Shown one piece after another: positions 1 through 6,335 of a DNA stretch of 10,592 bases. Position 1 is the first letter of the stretch; every line of letters begins with the position of its first letter. Source of the stretch: Oceanospirillaceae bacterium. Lineage in GTDB: Bacteria > Pseudomonadota > Gammaproteobacteria > Pseudomonadales > Balneatricaceae. Below the pieces are notes generated by a model that had not been told where the DNA came from, searched no databases, and worked only from the letters and a program-made list of their open reading frames with translations. The translations under genes and the position numbers were made by a program. Location: contig DNNY01000132.1 in the NCBI GenBank assembly GCA_003497765.1, positions 1 to 10,592 of the forward strand, read 5' to 3'.

Positions 1-219
1 TTTAACAGCCAAGATAATAATATCAGCCTGTTGGCAGGCTGCTTGGTTATCCGTGCTGGTGCGAATGCGAGCCTCGGCAGATAGTGTTGCCAACTTGGCG
101 GGTGTGCGACCTGTAGCAATAATGCTGTCAGCCGCATAGCCTTGTTGTAGCAAGCCTTTGATTATGGCTTGAGCCATATTGCCGGCACCAATAAAGGCTA
201 TGGTTGGCGTTGATGACAT
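1..219 (-). CDS. proC: Pyrroline-5-carboxylate reductase, N-terminal part (cut by window edge)
   Basis: ProC catalyses the last step of proline synthesis, NAD(P)H-dependent reduction of 1-pyrroline-5-carboxylate to proline, in the cytoplasm. The window holds exactly the first 73 codons; the rest lies to the left. My translation begins MSSTPTIAFIGAGNMAQAI. Residues 7-15 form the first beta strand and the glycine-rich dinucleotide loop GAGNMA, which is diagnostic of the ProC Rossmann fold. A TGR segment follows near residues 37-39, and the beta strand IIILAVK closes the visible part. The ATG at 219 is preceded by AGAGGAAAT, a good ribosome binding site. The gene lies 38 bp downstream of yggS on the same strand, the usual yggS–proC pairing, so it is probably co-transcribed. 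I see no internal damage in the visible part. Confidence 0.95.
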   Translation of the reverse strand, partial: MSSTPTIAFIGAGNMAQAIIKGLLQQGYAADSIIATGRTPAKLATLSAEARIRTSTDNQAACQQADIIILAVK

Positions 220-257
220 AATGATTTCCTCTACTAAATTGGGCTGCCAGCAATTAC

Positions 258-938
258 CTAGTTGCGGGCCCCAAATATATCCGTGCCAATGCGTACCATG
301 GTAGCACCATGGGCGATGGCTAATTCTAAGTCAGCTGACATACCCATAGAAAGCGCTGTTAACTGCGGGTATGTCTGTTGTAATTGCTGTTGTGCTTGCG
401 CCATATCAGCAAATGCTTGCTGTTGTTTTGCTTGGGTTTGATTCGCTGCTGGGATACACATCAGACCTGCTAGCTCTAGCCTAGGCAAGGCATTTACTTT
501 GGCTGCAAGACTGGGTAAGTCAGCCAAACTAACCCCAGACTTGTTAGCTTCACTACTAATATTAACTTGTAGGCATACTTTTAATGGTGGTAGCTCAGCA
601 GGGCGTTGATCATTGAGGCGTTGGGCGATTTTTTCCCGCTCAATGGTATGTACCCAAGCAAAATTTTCCGCTATAGAACGGGTTTTGTTGCTTTGCACGG
701 CGCCAATAAAATGCCACACAATATCTTGGTAAGGATTGGCTGAAATTTTCTCCAAAGCATCCTGCAGATAATTTTCACCAAAGTGACGATGGCCTTGGTC
801 ATAGGCTTCAAGCACCATACTTAGGGGCTTGGTTTTACTGACTGCTACCAAGCATACCTGTTGAGAGGGGCGTTTAGCCAATTCACAGGCTTTATTAATT
901 CGTGCTTTAACGGCCAATAACTGTTGCGTAATGCTCAT
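258..938 (-). CDS. yggS: YggS/PLPBP-family pyridoxal phosphate homeostasis protein
   Basis: This is the PLP-binding homeostasis protein of the YggS/PROSC family. It has an alanine-racemase-like TIM-barrel fold and no settled enzymatic activity, and it buffers free PLP and affects amino acid metabolism. The 226-aa length is usual for the family. VAVSKTKP at 31-38 carries the PLP lysine K35. HFGENY at 52-57 and WHFIGAVQSNK at 75-85 are family motifs; the last normally reads IGPLQSNK, so a proline is replaced by alanine here. GLMCIP, SMGMSADLELAI and the C-terminal VRIGTDIFG are the phosphate-binding and C-terminal signatures. The start is the ATG at 938; no strong Shine-Dalgarno is visible before it. 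The gene is followed by proC and diverges from the amino acid transporter operon at 1183, so the 939-1182 gap must carry its promoter. Confidence 0.95.
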   Translation of the reverse strand: MSITQQLLAVKARINKACELAKRPSQQVCLVAVSKTKPLSMVLEAYDQGHRHFGENYLQDALEKISANPYQDIVWHFIGAVQSNKTRSIAENFAWVHTIEREKIAQRLNDQRPAELPPLKVCLQVNISSEANKSGVSLADLPSLAAKVNALPRLELAGLMCIPAANQTQAKQQQAFADMAQAQQQLQQTYPQLTALSMGMSADLELAIAHGATMVRIGTDIFGARN

Positions 939-1182
939 ACATTTATACTGCTATCTACATCATTAATTATTGTAACCTTTCTCAGCCACATATTAAGCCT
1001 TTTTTTAGATCCTGCGACATGCATTATCGTTTTTGGTACTTAGTGCTTGTAGTTATTAGTTATAATCACTAGCATATAACTTGGGTATATCTATTTGATT
1101 ATGTTGCTTAACTACTTACGTGCCCCACTAAAATTACCTTGCTAATGGTATATATTCGATCCGATTCAAAGAGTATGTTGCT
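939..1182. promoter_or_regulatory. Divergent intergenic region between yggS and the ABC importer operon
   Basis: These 244 bp of AT-rich sequence separate yggS (leftward) from the importer operon (rightward), so promoters for both should lie here. On the plus strand there is a perfect TATAAT at 1061-1066, but I find no good -35 at 16-18 bp. A possible extended -10 (TG-G-TATATA, 1146-1154) would give a leader of about 20 nt. Neither is convincing alone. The segment 1050-1081 has a tandem TAGTTAT heptamer and an inverted repeat, listed separately. AAAGAG at 1168-1173 lies 9 nt before the GTG start of the ATPase gene. I see no RNA gene or intrinsic terminator here, only two tiny ORFs that I reject. 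Confidence 0.5.
1050..1081. repeat. Tandem TAGTTAT heptamer plus AGTTATA/TATAACT inverted repeat (candidate operator)
   Basis: TAGTTAT occurs twice in tandem at 1050-1056 and 1057-1063. The second copy is part of a perfect 7-bp inverted repeat, AGTTATA at 1058-1064 and TATAACT at 1075-1081, with a 10-bp spacer. The TATAAT at 1061-1066 overlaps the left arm. Dyads of this size over a promoter-like element in a divergent region often bind a repressor or activator. The region is AT-rich, so a chance origin is not excluded. Confidence 0.35.
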
Positions 1183-1962
1183 GTGAACGAAGCCAATAAA
1201 CCTGTTATTGAAGTCCGTGGACTGCACAAATCATATGTTGAATTGGATGTGTTGAAAGGTGTTGATTTGGTCGCTCCAAAAGGCCATGTAATTAGCCTAA
1301 TTGGATCATCAGGATCAGGTAAATCAACGCTGCTACGCTGTATTAATTTGCTCGAATTTAGCCAGCTTGGTGATATTGTTTTTGAAGATGAGCTGGTTGA
1401 ATGGAGTGGTGAGGGTATGGATCGTCACCCTGCTAATGCCGCACAGCTTTTGCGTATGCGCACTAACCTATCCATGGTGTTTCAGCAATTTAATCTATGG
1501 TCTCATATGACTATTTTGCAGAATGTTATGGAAGCACCCGTAACCGTTCTGGGTCGCAAGAAGACCGAAGTAGAGGAGCTGGCTCGGCATTATTTAACCA
1601 AGGTTGGTATTGGTGATAAATGTGATGTCTATCCTGCTCAGTTGTCAGGTGGCCAACAACAACGCGCAGCTATTGCTCGCGCTTTATGTATGGAGCCTCG
1701 AGCACTGTTGCTTGATGAACCCACTTCGGCTCTTGATCCAGAGCTGCAACAGGAAGTGATAAAGGTTATTAAAGATTTGGCTGCGGAAGATCGCACCATG
1801 ATTTTGGTGACCCACGATATGAGTCTGGCGCGTGATGTCTCAGACCATATAATTTTTTTACACCAGGGTAAAATTGAAGAACAAGGCGCTCCAGCTGAGT
1901 TATTTGGTAACCCTGAAAGCCAACGTTTGCAGCAGTTCTTAAGTGCAACTATTGCAGCGTAA
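1183..1962 (+). CDS. Polar amino acid ABC importer, ATP-binding subunit (HisP/OccP type)
   Basis: This is the cytoplasmic ATPase that powers an amino acid importer of the HisP/OccP/GlnQ group. Its 259 aa match HisP-type length. Visible motifs are Walker A GSSGSGKST at 41-49, the Q-loop around Q101-Q102 in VFQQFNLW, the signature LSGGQQQR at 154-161, Walker B LLLDEP at 175-180 with E179 catalytic, the D-loop SALD at 182-185, and the switch histidine H211. FNLWSHMT at 103-110 is characteristic of the histidine/octopine/arginine subgroup. The start is GTG at 1183: AAAGAG lies 9 nt upstream, while the nearby ATG at 1175 runs into a stop within four codons. The gene is first in a four-gene operon, followed 29 bp later by the binding-protein gene. 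The substrate class (basic amino acids or opine-like) is inferred from the subfamily; the exact substrate cannot be read from sequence. Confidence 0.95.
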   Translation: MNEANKPVIEVRGLHKSYVELDVLKGVDLVAPKGHVISLIGSSGSGKSTLLRCINLLEFSQLGDIVFEDELVEWSGEGMDRHPANAAQLLRMRTNLSMVFQQFNLWSHMTILQNVMEAPVTVLGRKKTEVEELARHYLTKVGIGDKCDVYPAQLSGGQQQRAAIARALCMEPRALLLDEPTSALDPELQQEVIKVIKDLAAEDRTMILVTHDMSLARDVSDHIIFLHQGKIEEQGAPAELFGNPESQRLQQFLSATIAA

Positions 1963-1991
1963 ATAATAACGTAAAAAAGAGGACCTATTGC

Positions 1992-2699
1992 TTGAAAAAA
2001 CTACTATTAACAGCTGCCTTGGTGGCAGCAACAAGTCCGGTTTTTGCCGGTGATGTGGTACGTATGGGCACCGAAGGTGCTTACCCTCCGTACAATTTTA
2101 TTAATGATGCAGGTGAAGTAGATGGTATGGAGCGCGCTCTGGGCGATGAACTATGTCGTCGTGCCGAATTAACTTGTGAGTGGGTAACCAATGATTGGGA
2201 CTCCATTATCCCTAATTTGGTATCTGGTAACTATGACACCATTATTGCTGGTATGTCAGTTACTGCAGAACGTGATCAAGTTATCGACTTCTCTGAAGAA
2301 TATATCCCACCTGAGCCTTCTGGTTATTTGGCAATGGATGCTGGTGTAGATGTTAGTCAGGCTGTTATTGCAGCGCAGGCCGCAACTATTCAAGCTGCCT
2401 TTGTTGCCGCTCAAGGTTGGACTTTAGTTGAGTTCGCTACACCTGAAGAAACCATTGCCGCCGTGCGCAACGGTGAGGCTGATGCTGTGTTAGCTGATAG
2501 TTCTTTCCTAGAGGGCCATGCTAACGACGGTTTGCAATTCCTTGATCGCAAAGAATCCATTGGTGGCGGTGTTGCCATTGGTTTACGGGAATCAGATGGT
2601 GAATTGCGTGCTAAGCTTGACGCCGCTATTCAGTCTATGAAGGCTGATGGTTCCCTAAACAAGTTGATTGTTGAGTGGGAGGTTGGCTCTACCTGGTAA
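1992..2699 (+). CDS. Periplasmic amino acid-binding protein of the importer (SBP_bac_3 family)
   Basis: This is the secreted solute receptor that delivers an amino acid to the importer. Residues 1-19 form a Sec signal peptide (KK, hydrophobic LLLTAALVAA, cleavage after PVFA before GDV). The mature protein follows the LAO/HisJ plan: MGTEGAYPPYNF near 25-36, a cysteine pair C55/C62 with the same seven-residue spacing as the LAO/HisJ disulfide, GMSVTAER at 87-94 with R94 at the site of the carboxylate-binding arginine, and D169 in AVLAD at the site of the amine-binding aspartate. The serine expected before M88 is glycine, and the usual Q-GT turn reads AQAAT, so specificity may differ from LAO/HisJ. 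The start is TTG at 1992: AAGAGGA at 1977-1983 lies 8 nt upstream, and only this start gives the complete signal peptide. The length of 235 aa is slightly short for the family. Confidence 0.92.
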   Translation: MKKLLLTAALVAATSPVFAGDVVRMGTEGAYPPYNFINDAGEVDGMERALGDELCRRAELTCEWVTNDWDSIIPNLVSGNYDTIIAGMSVTAERDQVIDFSEEYIPPEPSGYLAMDAGVDVSQAVIAAQAATIQAAFVAAQGWTLVEFATPEETIAAVRNGEADAVLADSSFLEGHANDGLQFLDRKESIGGGVAIGLRESDGELRAKLDAAIQSMKADGSLNKLIVEWEVGSTW

Positions 2700-2727
2700 T
2701 CACTAGGGCCATATACTCTTTTGTCAC

Positions 2728-2759
2728 GGTTGCTTACATGTAACTAAGTGTCAGCAACC
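2728..2759 (+). terminator. Hairpin between binding-protein and permease genes (no U-tract)
   Basis: GGTTGCT (2728-2734) and AGCAACC (2753-2759) are perfect 7-bp arms around an 18-nt loop, and TTACATGTAA (2734-2743) is a further palindrome at its 5' edge. Weaker outer pairing, CTCTT (2716-2720) with AAGAG (2765-2769), could close a larger structure that would cover the ribosome binding site of the permease gene. There is no run of T after the stem, so it is not a full intrinsic terminator. By analogy with other binding-protein operons it may protect the upstream mRNA 3' end or limit read-through, keeping binding protein in excess over permease. The function is inferred. Confidence 0.45.
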
Positions 2760-2782
2760 TTGGCAAGAGAGTGCTAGCTTAT

Positions 2783-3649
2783 ATGTTTGAATTTTGTGCA
2801 GATCCAGCGTCTTTAGAAGGCATATCTTGGTTCGCTTGTTATCTGACTACAGGCAAGCATATGAGCCTCTATTGGTCTATTCTGACCGTATTATCCTTAT
2901 TGTTAATTACCGCACCTACGGCGTTATTGTTCGGCTTTGCCGGCGCTTCAGCCGCCCGTAGCGGCTTTGCACCTTTACGTTGGCTGGGGCAAATTTATGT
3001 GGCCATTGTCCGTGGTGTGCCTGATATAGCTTTTTTCTTATTTTTTGTTATAGCCCTAGATCAAGGTTTTGAGTACCTGCGTCATCAAGCTTTGTGCCCA
3101 GATTGGTCTGAGCCTATTCGTCAGGGTAATGATTTTATTGTCTGTAAGGCGGCTAAGTTACCCTTATCTACTGCACCTCAATGGGTACATGAAGTATATG
3201 GATTTTTTCTTGCCGTGATCACTTTTGCTATCGTGTTTGGGGCTTTTGCTGCCAATGTCTTATTAGGCGCTATGCGGGCTGTGCCTCAGGCGCAATTAGA
3301 GACGGCCCAGGCCTATGGTATGAGCCGTCGGCAAGTGTTTTGGCGCATACTCGTGCCGCAAATGTGGCTTTATGCCCTGCCAGGCTTATCTAATTTGTGG
3401 GTAATATTAATCAAAGCTACACCATTGCTGTTCTTATTGGGTGTGGAAGATATTGTTTATTGGGCTCGGGAATTGGGCGGTTCTAAAAACGCACGCTTTA
3501 CGGATTACCCCCATGGTGATTGGCGTTTATGGTATTTTCTTGGACTATTAGTATTCTATTTAGCCTTTACCTATTTATCTGAGCGCATATTGGCAAAAGT
3601 GAATAGACGTCTGTCCCGTGGTCAGGGCATTGTGGGAGCGACCCCATGA
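2783..3649 (+). CDS. Amino acid ABC importer permease 1 (HisQ type)
   Basis: This is an inner-membrane permease subunit that pairs with the next gene product to form the translocation channel. With the ATG at 2783 it has 288 aa. An in-frame GTG at 2771 would add four residues but directly abuts the purine-rich AAGAGAG (2765-2771), whereas the ATG sits 11 nt beyond it. Hydrophobic segments cover roughly residues 30-55, 70-92, 138-160, 195-220 and 250-266. The cytoplasmic EAA loop that docks the ATPase is at about 173-192 (E-T-A-Q-A-Y-G, then R-I-L-V-P). HisQ proteins are nearer 230 aa. The excess is an N-terminal extension and a hydrophilic loop at about 94-136 with two cysteines (C105, C121) between the second and third membrane blocks. 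The stop overlaps the next start by four bases, which implies translational coupling. Confidence 0.9.
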   Translation: MFEFCADPASLEGISWFACYLTTGKHMSLYWSILTVLSLLLITAPTALLFGFAGASAARSGFAPLRWLGQIYVAIVRGVPDIAFFLFFVIALDQGFEYLRHQALCPDWSEPIRQGNDFIVCKAAKLPLSTAPQWVHEVYGFFLAVITFAIVFGAFAANVLLGAMRAVPQAQLETAQAYGMSRRQVFWRILVPQMWLYALPGLSNLWVILIKATPLLFLLGVEDIVYWARELGGSKNARFTDYPHGDWRLWYFLGLLVFYLAFTYLSERILAKVNRRLSRGQGIVGATP

Positions 3650-4449
3650 GTTGCTTAACTACTATTCAAGATTATGCGTTGCGCTCAATTGGCTTTGGTA
3701 AGCGTTTATTACCCGCAAGCGATATTACTGTATGTGAACAATTTACTCTGATTGGTTCCGGCTTAATTTGGAATATCTATTTTGGGGTAATAGCTCTTCT
3801 GGTCGGCTTTTTTCTAGCCTGCGCATTGGCATTAGGGAAAAATTCACATGTGGCTTGGTTGCGTCGCCCTAGCGAAGGTTTTATTTTTTTATTCCGTGGG
3901 TCACCACTGTTTATCCAATTCTTTTTTGCTTACTTTGCGTTTTTGGCATTAAAGAAAGTTGGCTTCGTGCCTTGGTTAACCTCTGCTCAGGCGGGTGCAC
4001 TTTTGGTACTGGTGTTTAATACCGCTGCCTATTCTGCGGAAATTTTTTATGGTGCATTGCAAGCTATTCCCAAAGGCGATGTGGAAGCTGCTGATGCCTA
4101 TGGGTTTACGGGTTGGAAGAAGTTTAGACGTGTTGTATGGCCGAGTATGTTGCGTTTATCTTGGCCCGCGTACACCAATGAAGCGATTTTCTTAATGCAT
4201 GCCACCACCCTGGTGTTTTTTAGTGGTTTTCCAGCCTGGCAACAAAAAGGTGATGCTTTGTACTATGCCAGCTATTTTGCAGATAAGACTTTTAATCCCT
4301 TTGTGCCTTATCCGATCTTAGCGGGGTACTTTATCCTACTGACTTTAATTGTGATTGGCTGTTTTGGCATAGTTAATCAGCGCTTAAATCGTCACTTGCC
4401 AACAGGCCAACGCCAAAAAATGAAGCTAAGGCTGAATTTGATCCGTTAA
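3646..4449 (+). CDS. Amino acid ABC importer permease 2 (HisM type)
   Basis: This is the second inner-membrane permease of the importer, 267 aa against roughly 240 for HisM. Hydrophobic segments lie near 38-64, 77-102, 112-128, 180-195 and 222-243. FRGSPLFIQFFF at 83-94 is the family's FRG-P-L-Q motif near the membrane entrance. The EAA loop is at 147-166, beginning EAADAYG and ending in VVWP. It starts at the ATG of an ATGA overlap with permease 1 and is the last gene of the operon. Its TAA at 4447-4449 is followed after one base by the stop of the convergent HD-GYP-like gene, and I see no terminator hairpin nearby on the plus strand. The C-terminal tail is basic (K and R from about residue 247). 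Confidence 0.9.
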   Translation: MSCLTTIQDYALRSIGFGKRLLPASDITVCEQFTLIGSGLIWNIYFGVIALLVGFFLACALALGKNSHVAWLRRPSEGFIFLFRGSPLFIQFFFAYFAFLALKKVGFVPWLTSAQAGALLVLVFNTAAYSAEIFYGALQAIPKGDVEAADAYGFTGWKKFRRVVWPSMLRLSWPAYTNEAIFLMHATTLVFFSGFPAWQQKGDALYYASYFADKTFNPFVPYPILAGYFILLTLIVIGCFGIVNQRLNRHLPTGQRQKMKLRLNLIR

Positions 4450-4450
4450 T

Positions 4451-5311
4451 TTATTGATGCCATTGCTCATAAAGGCTGGTTAACTCGGTATCTTTTTCAG
4501 CCATAAGTTTAAGCAACTCTGGATCAAATTGACTTGGCCATAAATAACCGTCACCGCCAAGCAGTTTCTGCATACTTAGCTCATGACTTAATGCCTTGGC
4601 ATAGCTTTTATGGCGGCGCAGGCCGGTATAGCTATCATAGAGTTTTGCCATGCGGGCAATGGGGTGAATTTGTTCGCCTTGTAATTGTGCTGGGTAGCCT
4701 GTGCCATCAAAATGTTCGTGATGTTGGGCTATGATCTGGGCTACTAAAGGGTCTTGTGGCGCTAATAGTTGGGCACCGGTGATGGTATGACAAGCTAGTT
4801 GGGCATGCTGCAGAGGTGTGAGTTTATGGGCCTTTTGTAGGCGTTTAAACTGGGGTAATTGAAGGGCAATATCACGCCAGATAATCACCTCTTTGGCCTG
4901 TTGACGCAGGTCTTTATCCCAAATATCTTTGGTCAGCAAATCGACAAAAGGGCCAATAAAATGATCTTTTTGAGGTGTCAGGGGCGGGCTATTATTGGTG
5001 TTGAACATATCCTCAATGGGCTCTGTACCTGCCAACCATTGGTCAAAGGTATGACGTTGTAAAGGCGCTATAGCGATATAGCCACAGCCTAACTGTAGTG
5101 CTCTTATAGTTTTAGCAATAGTCAGTTGGCTATCTAATAAAAGCCAATGATAGGGCGCTATGTTGGTCTTTACTGGTTGTGATAATTGAGAAAAATCCAG
5201 TATAAGGCGATCGGCATTATTGGCATCGTCAGTGATGTTATGGCCCAGAGCGCTCAGCCAAACCTCGAGAGCGCTGGTTAGTTCCGAACTTAATAGGCTA
5301 GCTATACGCAT
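4451..5311 (-). CDS. Degenerate HD-GYP-like protein with receiver-like N-terminus
   Basis: This 286-aa cytoplasmic protein is the third gene of a signalling cassette. Residues 120-270 match the HD-GYP (cyclic-di-GMP phosphodiesterase) plan: KLT at 163-165, H175 followed by G179, HHE at 197-199, DGTGYP at 202-207, AR at 219-220, D226 and FDPELL at 262-267. Aligning back from KLT without gaps, the diagnostic HDIGK falls on R146-D147-I-A-L, so the metal-binding histidine is arginine and the GK is lost. Residues 1-95 follow a receiver outline (LILDFS at the phosphoacceptor strand with D39, then LQLGCGYIAIAPL where active receivers have LGA-DY--KP), but there is no N-terminal acidic pair and no conserved lysine. 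I infer a non-enzymatic or altered signalling protein. The start is the ATG at 5311, 11 bp after the kinase stop, with no clear Shine-Dalgarno, which suggests translational coupling. Confidence 0.8.
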   Translation of the reverse strand: MRIASLLSSELTSALEVWLSALGHNITDDANNADRLILDFSQLSQPVKTNIAPYHWLLLDSQLTIAKTIRALQLGCGYIAIAPLQRHTFDQWLAGTEPIEDMFNTNNSPPLTPQKDHFIGPFVDLLTKDIWDKDLRQQAKEVIIWRDIALQLPQFKRLQKAHKLTPLQHAQLACHTITGAQLLAPQDPLVAQIIAQHHEHFDGTGYPAQLQGEQIHPIARMAKLYDSYTGLRRHKSYAKALSHELSMQKLLGGDGYLWPSQFDPELLKLMAEKDTELTSLYEQWHQ

Positions 5312-5322
5312 AATGTGTTCAA

Positions 5323-6312
5323 TTATGTATTGCTGTTATTTTGCGGCAGGCAAATGGTAAAGCAGGTATGCCCAGGGTGAGAGATAAGTGTAAGTTGGCC
5401 GCCAAGTTCTTCTACTAGATCGCGACATAGAGCCAAACCAAGCCCCGTCCCTTGGTGTTGTTTATTGGTAAAGTAGGGGGTAAAAATTTTCTCTTGCAGG
5501 GATTCAGGAATGCCAGGGCCGTTATCAATTACTTGCAGTTGGTAGGTATCTTCCACATGCTTAAGGCTCAGGCTAATTTCACCCTGGTCGGCATGTTCAA
5601 GGATGGCATCGCGACCGTTATTGATTAAATTAATCAGCACTTGTTCAAAGCGTTGGGCTTGCCCAAATATCAAGCTATTAGGTAAAGGTTGTTGTAAGCT
5701 AAGCTGCACACCTTGTTGTTGTAACTGGCTAGCTAACAGCTTATGGATTTGTTTAATGCTGTCTGCTAAGTCAAATTGCTGGTGACTGATAGGCTGATGG
5801 CCCACCAGCTGGCGCATATTAACCAAAGTGCTAGCACATCGCTCTATCTGATTGTCTAGCTCCAGCAAATGCTTGGACAAATCATTAACAGCCCCCGTTT
5901 TAGCGAGCTCCTGAAGACCAAACAAACGTAGACGCATAGCGTTTAGAGGTTGATTTATTTCATGGCAAATACCCGCCATTACTTGCCCCACAGAGGCTAG
6001 TCGAGCTTCATGTTGCCATTGTTCAAGTTGTCTTTGTAGGTGGGGTTGAGGTGAGATAACCCATATGATCTCTTGTGCCGCAGCTTGCCCTAACCATAGG
6101 CTAGTAGATTGGCTGTGTATTGTTACAAACATAGCCTGTGCGGATTTGGCATTGCTTTTAAGCTGTTGCCATTGATCTTGGCCCAGCAGTTGGATGAGGT
6201 CTGTTTCTGTGCCTTGGGCACCAAGACCCAGCAATTGCTGGGCGGGTGAATTGGCAGCAAATGTTTTGGTGTCTGGATTGAAGTTTAGCTGATTAAAAGT
6301 GTTTTCTGTCAT
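5323..6312 (-). CDS. Soluble sensor histidine kinase
   Basis: This 329-aa two-component kinase shows no membrane-spanning stretch, so it probably works in the cytoplasm. Residues 8-90 resemble a PAS sensor domain (N-SPAQQLLG near 21-29, ending in the strand EIIWVIS). A dimerisation/phosphoacceptor helix follows, with ASVGQVMAGICHEINQPL at 106-123 and H117 as the predicted phosphorylated residue; HEINQPL is typical of NtrB/FixL-like kinases. The ATPase domain has the N-box LINLINNGRDAI at 226-237, G1 DNGPGIP at 263-269, the F-box FTPYFTNK at 277-284 and G2 GTGLGLA at 288-294, so all catalytic motifs are present. It begins at the ATG at 6312, 23 bp after the regulator gene, with only a modest GCGGA ribosome binding site. 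Its likely partner is the adjacent receiver-containing regulator; the signal sensed is unknown. Confidence 0.92.
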   Translation of the reverse strand: MTENTFNQLNFNPDTKTFAANSPAQQLLGLGAQGTETDLIQLLGQDQWQQLKSNAKSAQAMFVTIHSQSTSLWLGQAAAQEIIWVISPQPHLQRQLEQWQHEARLASVGQVMAGICHEINQPLNAMRLRLFGLQELAKTGAVNDLSKHLLELDNQIERCASTLVNMRQLVGHQPISHQQFDLADSIKQIHKLLASQLQQQGVQLSLQQPLPNSLIFGQAQRFEQVLINLINNGRDAILEHADQGEISLSLKHVEDTYQLQVIDNGPGIPESLQEKIFTPYFTNKQHQGTGLGLALCRDLVEELGGQLTLISHPGHTCFTICLPQNNSNT

Positions 6313-6335
6313 TAAAATCCGCTAACTGTTTAGGG

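Noticed and set aside
995..1010. T-run (CCTTTTTTT) in the divergent region as a terminator
   Set aside because: No stem precedes it on either strand, and no gene ends into it.
1023..1028. ATTATC upstream of the importer as a second copy of the cassette operator arm
   Set aside because: Only six of ten bases match and no inverted partner is nearby, so it does not support co-regulation.
1101..1186. Two tiny ORFs (1101-1145 and 1145-1186) before the ATPase gene, the second ending in GTGA over its GTG start, possible leader peptides
   Set aside because: Neither has a ribosome binding site, and their sequences show no run of one amino acid or other leader-peptide feature. The overlap is probably incidental.
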